Source: Gymnopilus junonius (lineage: Eukaryota; Basidiomycota; Agaricomycetes; Agaricales; Galerinaceae). Taken from it: a stretch of DNA of 53,560 nt. Numbering within the stretch: the first letter of the stretch is position 1; each line of letters opens with the position of its first letter. This document shows, one piece after another, positions 47,731 to 53,560 of this stretch. The stretch is taken from contig JADNYJ010000238.1 in the NCBI GenBank assembly GCA_015501075.1, forward strand, positions 1 through 53,560, read 5' to 3'. Under the pieces are notes generated by a model, which saw only the letters and a program-made list of their open reading frames with translations, was not told the origin of the DNA and ran no database searches. The translations under genes and the position numbers were made by a program.

Positions 47731-49262
47731 ATGTCCATCCCCAGCGCCCTCCCTTGACGGAATCGGCATTGCCCAACCTCCCCAACCAGGTCCGTGCGCC
47801 GTTGTGCTGACAGTTGCGGGGTCATATTTAGTTGCTAACGCGTCGTGTCAATGACAGAGGCACAAGATTGTCGCAAAACGTGGTGCTCACTTCACCATCA
47901 TGGTCGTTGGTAAGTTGGCTTGGGGAATGTCTTGAGATATATGTGACTAACGTCGCCGCGCAGGTGAATCTGGATTGGGCAAGACCACCCTGATCAACAC
48001 CCTCTTCTCGACCGAGCTCTCGCCAGCCAAAAACTACTCCAAGAGGCACTACAAGCAACTTGACAAGCTCACAGAGGTCGAAATTATCAAGGCCGAGCTT
48101 GAGGAGCGTCAGTTCAAGGTGAAGCTCACTGTCATCGACACCCCTGGGTTTGGGGACTACGTCAACAATCGCGACTCGTGGTTACCCATTGTTGAGTTCA
48201 TTGATGACCAACATGAAGCCTATATGCGTCAGGAGCAACAACCCCAGAGGCATGAAAAGACGGATTTGAGAGTGCACGCTTGCCTTTACTTCATCCGTCC
48301 CACAGGGCACACGTGTGTTGCTTTTTTTTCATCTCTGACGTTTTGGGCTCATCCAATGGTTTATCGCAGCCTGAAGCCTCTAGACATTGAAATCATGAAG
48401 CGCCTGGGCACCCGAGTCAATCTCATCCCTGTCGTCGCCAAGGCAGACACCCTGACACAAAATGACCTGTTCACGTTCAAGCAGCGAGTAAGTGGCGCGA
48501 CTTCTCTCCATCATCGTCCTTTAAGCTCGCCTTAACTCCTCCCTCCCTCCTTCTTCCTAGATTCGCGAAGTCATCGCCGCGCAGGGTATCCGCATTTACA
48601 CCCCACCTATCGAGGCGGATGATGAGAACGCCGACCACGCCCGCGTCTTGATTGATGCTATGCCATTCTCCATCATTGGCTCCACTGAGGACGTCAAGAC
48701 TCCTGATGGCCGTGTTGTGAAGGGCCGTGAATACATCTGGGGTGTTGCCGAAGGTACAGCTTACGTTAATCGTCCTTCATCTTTATCCTTTTCTCACTAT
48801 GTCCCTGCTACAAACAGTGGAGAATGAGACCCATTGCGACTTCAAAAAACTGCGCTCGCTGCTCATCCGTACACACATGCTTGACCTCATCTCCACTTCG
48901 GAGGAGCTGCACTACGAGAACTACCGTCAAGCGCAGATGGAGACGCGCAAGTTTGGAGAGCCCAAGGTGAAGAAGCTGGATAATCCCAAGTTCAAGGAGG
49001 AAGAGGAGCAATTGAGGAAGAAGTTTACGGAGCAGGTGAAGGCTGAAGAGTCGAGGTTCAGGCAATGGGAGCAACATGTTGGTTTTCTTTCATTTTATCT
49101 TAGATGGCTGGTCGTTGATTTTTTGTCTTTCAATAGTTGATCGCGGAGCGAGACCGTTTGAACAAGGACTTGGAACAGGCCCACAGCGCCATCAAGCAGC
49201 TCGAGGCTGAGCTAGAGAACCTCCAAGTGGGCTATGGCCGTGGCGGTACAGGCAGGCGATGA
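47731..49262 (+). CDS. CDC12: Septin, Cdc12 type
   Basis: Septins are GTP-binding proteins that form filaments at septa and bud or hyphal necks. The order is: [19 protein letters not shown]-loop [10 protein letters not shown]3 [33 protein letters not shown]4 AKAD, septin unique element [19 protein letters not shown], and a C-terminal coiled coil ([18 protein letters not shown].., [22 protein letters not shown]). Exons from the second on are 47858-47909, 47964-48312, 48370-48487, 48561-48753, 48818-49077 and 49137-49262, all in clean frame. The first exon (47731-47789) starts MSIPSAL and ends NLPNQ, typical of Cdc12 orthologues (..GIANLPNQRHKI). To read DGIGIA and NLPNQ together, two single-base excesses are needed, one around 47745-47755 and one in CCC 47772-47774. 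An upstream ATG at 47581 opens the NLPNQ frame but looks unlike septins. Confidence 0.9.
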
Positions 49263-49983
49263 GCCCCTGTTTCTTGCTTCCCTTCCTACGCTGCATTTGC
49301 TTGCGCTTTTTCAATATATTGTGGAGAAGCGTAGCCGCATCGTTCATATCACCCCTTTTTTTCTTCTTTAGTATACCCGCTCCTTCTCTCTGTGATCTTG
49401 AACTTTCTTATCGTTTGTTGTGGAAATACCTCGCTTGCACGCACGCTTGACTCTCACTCTCCTTATCCTTATCCTCATGATCATATCTCTCCCTTGTCGT
49501 ATTCTTTTTTTTTCCTGTTAGGTTAGGAAAATTATATACGTACGATTGGGCTCGCTCGCTCGTTTAGTTGTGGTCTCTCCCTCTCTGTCTTGTTTTTTTT
49601 TTCTTACTATTTTTCTTGGAGGCTGGAGCAGTCAAGTTACTGGATTGGCTTAATATATATTACTCCTCTCATTCGTGTGACCTGTGGTGGATGTTTACAA
49701 GTTCGAGGTGTCGTTTTCGAGTCATCTTGGCCCAGGCCTTCGTGGGAGTCCCACAAAGGACCTCTGTCTCCGACTCGTTCTCATGATCATGACATTGGCA
49801 TTGCCTAGGCTTCCAGTGTCAAGTGGACTCAAGCAGGAGATTTATCTCCATATCTCACTCTTTCTTCTTCTATATCATTGTTCTGTTTCTCTCTACCCCC
49901 TGTGCGAAGTCTCCCATACCAGACTTTCAGTACCCCTTACTTCAAGTTGTTAGGCTGAACGACTGAGCTCCCTACTGTTTTCT
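49263..49983. other. Septin 3' region, pyrimidine rich
   Basis: About 720 bp with long C/T-rich tracts (for example 49370-49400 and 49500-49620) and no credible gene. It probably includes the septin 3' UTR. Confidence 0.45.
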
Positions 49984-50626
49984 CACTGCTGGCAACAGGT
50001 TATTTAAGTAGACTAAAAATGATTAAAAAAATAAATTAAACATGTTTACATGTTTTCGACCATTTTTCGAGTTCTTGAATCTATTAAAAATAATATATTT
50101 TAATTCTGAAAAAATATAATACAGATTCTACCTGTATTATAAAGTTCTTAGCCCCACAGAATCTAAAGTTTACATCGTGTTTTTGTATAGACAAAAGATT
50201 TTGTTAAATTTTACATTCACAATTTCTTTTGTTGTCTCATAAATGATAAATTTAGCAAGAATTTTTGTTGTTGGATAAACAAAAAGAACAATGTTTCGCA
50301 CCCAAACTGAATTGAAAATATTTTTAACTTATTTTAAAGGGACCAAAACTTGTCTTAAATACTACAATTGACAACGAGAACAATAAAACAATAAAGTCTA
50401 CCTTTCTGTCACCATTTTTGATCAGAAAAATTTAGCACAAGTATTGCATTTAATAGGCCTATAAATATGCTAAAAATGAAGTGTTTGACAAAAGAATTTC
50501 TGTACCAGCAATTGTTGAGTTGAAAATAGATTTTATGTGATGGAAAAGCAGACCAAGAACATAAACATGTTTAATTTATTTTCTTAATCATTTTTGGTCA
50601 ACTTAAATAACCTGTTGCCAGCAGTG
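49984..50626. mobile_element. CACTA-like MITE with 65-bp inverted repeats, 643 bp
   Basis: The ends read CACTGCTGGCAACAGGTTAT.. on both strands and match over 65 bp with three mismatches. A 3-bp TCT lies directly outside each end (49981-49983 and 50627-50629), consistent with a CACTA-type target duplication. The interior is very A+T rich and has no open frame of note. High arm identity suggests recent movement. It ends 64 bp before the GTPase start codon. Confidence 0.88.
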
Positions 50627-50690
50627 TCTCCTGCTGAGAAATTAACTTGGGTCTCCGAGGCTATTTTGTGGTGCGCATTTGTTTTGTAGC

Positions 50691-51661
50691 ATGGAAAAAT
50701 GGAAGATAGCCATGCTTGGCTCCTTTAATGTGGGTAAGACCACTCTGGCACGTCAAGTAAGCCTTTGTTTGTTTTTTTCGCGTTGATGTTACCAGCACTG
50801 AGCAATTCGGCTCCTTCTATCCTCTGCTCTAGTTTACTTTGAATTCTGTTGGTTGGTCCTTCTAAACACTATCTACATCGAAAGTCCTTATCATCCGTGC
50901 ATCCGACCTTCCTTAGATGTAATATGGACTCAGGTCTATCGATGTTGAATTGTCCACTCATGAAAGTATTTTGATACAGATATATGACCCCCTACTCGAG
51001 GAAGTCGGGTACAGAAGGCAAATTCTAGTCGATGACAAGAAGTGTTTCGTCGAAGTACTCGACGACGACCTTTATGGTACGTGTATGATCAATGCCCTAT
51101 ACCGTATCTCCCTTTCCGCCCGAGTATTCCGAAAGTTGCTGACATGCTTTAATTAATTTGCAGAGGACGATCCAGTTCTCTCCGGCCCTGCTATCTTGTA
51201 AGTCGGGGTCAACTTTCGCATCCATTCTCTGGCTTCAGGGCTTTTTAGACGACATTTCTTTAACTAATTGTTCTCATCAACGCATTGACAGAAACTCGGA
51301 TGCCCAGGGGTTCATTCTCATCTATTCAATATCGCACAGACCGAGCTTCGAACGTATTCAGGAAAACTACTTTCACCTTTTGAGGAAAGTCAGAGGAATC
51401 CACGTCCCCATCTTTCTGGTAGGCAACAAACGTGATCAAGAATACCAAAGAGCGGTGTCGAAGGAAGAAGGGGCCGCATTGGCGGCTGAACTGTGCTGTG
51501 ACTTCTTCGAAACGTCGGCCAAGACGGCGCAGGATGTTGAGCGGACGTTTGTGGCTTTTGTTCGCTTATTGCGACAGTTACGCGAAGCGGCGAATGCGGA
51601 TGGTGCTGCGGATGGAATTATGAAGAAGGAGAGAAGACATTCGCAGTGTATGGTTATGTAG
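50691..51661 (+). CDS. Divergent Ras-like small GTPase with CaaX end
   Basis: Exon 1 (50691-50756) encodes MEKWKIAMLGSFNVGKTTLARQ with an intact P-loop. Further exons give FTLNS, then IYDPLLEEVGYRRQILVDDKKCFVEVLDD, then the core QGFILIYSISHRPSFERI, G4 VGNKRDQ and G5 ETSAKT. It ends SQCMVM, a CaaX box predicting farnesylation and membrane attachment. Two key regions are abnormal. The switch I threonine of YDPTIEE is leucine here (YDPLLEE), and the G3 DTAGQE is replaced by an acidic stretch (VLDDDLYEDDPVLSG), so the catalytic glutamine is missing. Similar odd Ras-like proteins occur in mushrooms. It may bind GTP without normal hydrolysis, or act as a pseudo-GTPase. Joining between FTLNS and IYDP is uncertain: a few residues seem to be missing and the intron (from about 50848) is unusually long. 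Confidence 0.8.
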
Positions 51662-52076
51662 GCCAGACCCGAGCATACTACGTGAGGCCCGTGCAAACAC
51701 TATTCGTTATGTTCCTTTGACGCTTCCCAGCCTGCTTTGGACACAAAGCATCTCAAATTTGTCAGTAAATTATCCATGCTCTACCGATTTTAATTGGTGC
51801 TTTAGTTTTCGCCTTGAAGTGGCTTACTTATCATGATCACTGTGGACTTCATTGCCGGTACTATTTATGTAGGCGTAAAATGCGGAATTATAAATTCAAG
51901 TAGAGAAAAAGAAGTCGTGTTATATTTCCACTGAATTGTAAATCTTCGCTAAGGAGTTACATTTGAACTGCTGTAAAGTAAACATGCCATAACAAAACTT
52001 TACAAAAGCTTGATGGTCATGTGCCCTTCGCCCTCACAACTTAGCCAGAGCCCTGCCTTGCACACACTCAACTAGT
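51662..52076. other. Intergenic stretch, 0.4 kb
   Basis: A+T rich spacer between the GTPase and the APH-like gene. No feature was recognised. Confidence 0.5.
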
Positions 52077-53045
52077 ATGGACCTCTATCGATGGTTCTTT
52101 GGGCTTCCAGATCCTAACGAAGAAGCCTCTTTTGACAATACCTTCGATCGCCTGATTGCTCGCGGCCGCAGGCGCAATAGGTCACCATACTGGAAATTGC
52201 TTCGATGGAGCGAGTATATCTGGCGGACAATTCATTTCAAGTTTACCAATATGCGTGACTATATATGGCGTTGTATGTACCACCACATTTGAATGGACCT
52301 TAAACTAACTGAACACCTTGAACAGCAACTTTAGGTCGCTGGATCTATGTTAAAGTTGGGCGAATGGCGACTGAGCAGCAACGATGCGCTTCCTGTCGTC
52401 ACATACTTCTATACCATCCCCCGTGTATGGATCACTTTTGGTTGGGGTGGGTACCACTACATCTTCATGGAAAGACTTCAGGGAGCAGTTCTCGAGGACG
52501 TGTGGGATCGACTTTCGGAAGACTTAAGAGGCGCCGTTGCCAATCAAATCAAAGGATATGTCACTCAATGCGAGCTTACCTCCTCCTCCTGGTCTCAAAT
52601 CTATCTGTTCCATACAGGGGGGGCCTGTCTGGTGCTTTCGATTAAACTTCGATGGAAAGACGGGCCCATTCAGAGACGAAGAACACATGAATCTCCAACT
52701 TCGGCACTTGAAGTCTCTCCAAGATTTCACGCCGATCGTACAGACAGTACATGCACGGAAGCACCCTTTGGTTTTCACGCATAACGACCTTTCCCAAGGA
52801 ACATTATGATCGAGGAGAAGACAGGTAAGATCATAGCTATTCTCGACTGGGAGTCTGCTGGGTGGTTTCCGGATTATTGGGAATATTGCAATGCATTAAT
52901 TGGGGGAGCTTGGCGGTTGAACAAAATATTGAAGGACTGGGTGCCGAGGATGATTCCTGTTTACGCAGAGGAGGCTGAGGCCGATAGAGTGCTCCTGTGG
53001 GAATCCGGTTTTCGGGACCTCAGTCCGTTTCAACATGCCCCCTGA
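52077..53045 (+). CDS. Aminoglycoside phosphotransferase (APH)/choline-kinase-like protein, several frame breaks
   Basis: This has the kinase-like fold of the APH family; fungal members are abundant and mostly of unknown substrate. Recognisable blocks are: an N-terminal lead MDLYRWFFGLPDPNEE, GRWIYVKVGRMATEQQ (nucleotide-binding lobe), MRFLSSHTSIPSP, YIFMERLQGAVLEDVWDRL (hinge), the Brenner-type catalytic loop HNDLS..NIMIEE, and ILDWESAGWFPDYWEYCNA (metal-binding Asp). The blocks lie in different frames. Breaks fall at 52370-52385, 52420-52455, 52563-52580 and 52793-52795 (a missing C). An intron from GTATGT (about 52275) precedes the GRWIY exon. With four single-base corrections all family blocks appear in the right order. 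Either the sequence here is error-rich or this is a pseudogene. Confidence 0.72.
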
Positions 53046-53209
53046 GTATTCCGGCATTCGGGTGGGAGTGGACCTTCAATCTCCATAAACATGTTGATGG
53101 GGACATTTTTTTCCTGGCGAAACAGATGTAATTAATAGTCGCATAGATTACTCAAGGCCGTCGTAGTTACTTCAATTATTTACGCGTAATGCTTATATCT
53201 ACATATCCA

Positions 53210-53560
53210 TTACCGGACACCTTGTACCAAACGGCATTGCAGTGGATTCTGATATGCCCTGTCGCCTACTTGAGAGACGTGTTGAAAGAACAAATCTTTC
53301 CATTTAGAATGGCGAGTGTGAAAGATGTCTTGCATGTACCCGAGCCTACAAGATTGTGTATCAGGCGTATCGCCCACTGGGAGCATTCCCAATTCTTATG
53401 GATTCCAGTGAGAGGTGTGTCTATTTGGCCAACGGGTTGATCGTCCAGGACGGCTCGAAATTCTTGAATTGAGCAATTAAGGTCCGGCAGGGGGACACAG
53501 CAGACGAATGTCGAGCTTGCCAAAAGGTTAACTTCGAGATGAAGCTTCTTCCAAGGGCCG
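53210..53560 (-). CDS. Possible partial gene at the right edge, hypothetical
   Basis: Reading leftward from the edge, a frame to 53266 contains TFVCCVPLPDLNCSIQEFRAVLDDQ..NWECSQWAIRLIHNLVGSG. An overlapping frame continues with MQDIFHTRHSKWKDLFFQH to about 53210. The NWxCxxW..L pattern after a short VLDDQPV segment faintly resembles a fungal family of unknown function (DUF6914-like); this is a guess from memory. Joining the two frames needs one base change near 53330. The 5' part is outside the window. Confidence 0.3.

Noticed and set aside
47580..47810. Separate 76-codon gene upstream of the septin
   Set aside because: It overlaps the septin first exon and shares the NLPNQ end; better seen as an alternative leader or a shadow of the frame-broken first exon.
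48808..49077. Minus-strand leucine-rich frame opposite the septin
   Set aside because: It is the antisense of the Glu/Lys-rich septin coiled coil, which always gives Leu/Phe-rich shadows.

Overview
The window looks like nuclear DNA of a basidiomycete fungus, most probably an Agaricomycete. Genes carry many short (about 45-95 bp) GT..AG introns, lie on both strands without operons, and belong to families typical of mushroom-forming fungi: tandem cytochrome P450s, paralogous BTB/POZ-type proteins, an F-box protein, a six-hairpin glycosidase, an MFS exporter and APH-fold kinases. No tRNA, rRNA, CRISPR array or bacterial-type feature was recognised.

Layout. 1-1271 (-): cytosolic tyrosyl-tRNA synthetase, running off the left edge. 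1272-7095: gene-poor. 7096-8044 (-): HNH-motif protein. 9088-10783 (-): GH88/105-like secreted glycosidase. 11870-14014 and 14273-16377 (+): tandem P450s. 16528-18733 (-): SET-domain protein, convergent with the second P450. 19619-21063 (-): F-box protein. 21064-26153: gene-poor, with a hairpin MITE and a TA-flanked pogo/Tigger-type remnant. 26154-27570 and 30436-31708 (+): two BTB-type paralogues. 34163-35964 (+): ZPR1. 35965-38284: degenerate direct repeat and a 264 bp CACTA-like MITE. 38285-39546 (+): ubiquitin C-terminal hydrolase. 40299-40658 (-): small secreted cysteine-rich protein. 41759-42179: TA-flanked MITE. 43057-45522 (+): DHA2-type MFS transporter. 45808-47479 (+): multi-pass membrane protein. 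47731-49262 (+): Cdc12-type septin. 49984-50626: second CACTA-like MITE. 50691-51661 (+): divergent Ras-like GTPase. 52077-53045 (+): APH/choline-kinase-like protein. The right edge may hold part of another gene on the minus strand.

The most striking pattern is technical or evolutionary. Some genes (TyrRS, both P450s, SET, UCH, glycosidase) can be spliced in silico into clean frames. Many others, including conserved housekeeping genes (ZPR1, septin), need one or more single-base frame corrections, often in short homopolymers. Uncorrected indels in the assembly are the simplest explanation; true pseudogenes remain possible for the BTB, F-box and APH genes. The best candidate mobile elements are four short inverted-repeat DNA transposons. 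Two of them have CACT(C/G)CTG termini with 3-bp target duplications and appear to belong to one superfamily. The housekeeping genes have no evident functional link to each other. The adjacent MFS exporter and membrane protein, and the P450 pair, are plausible accessory or secondary-metabolism genes, but no biosynthetic core gene is visible.
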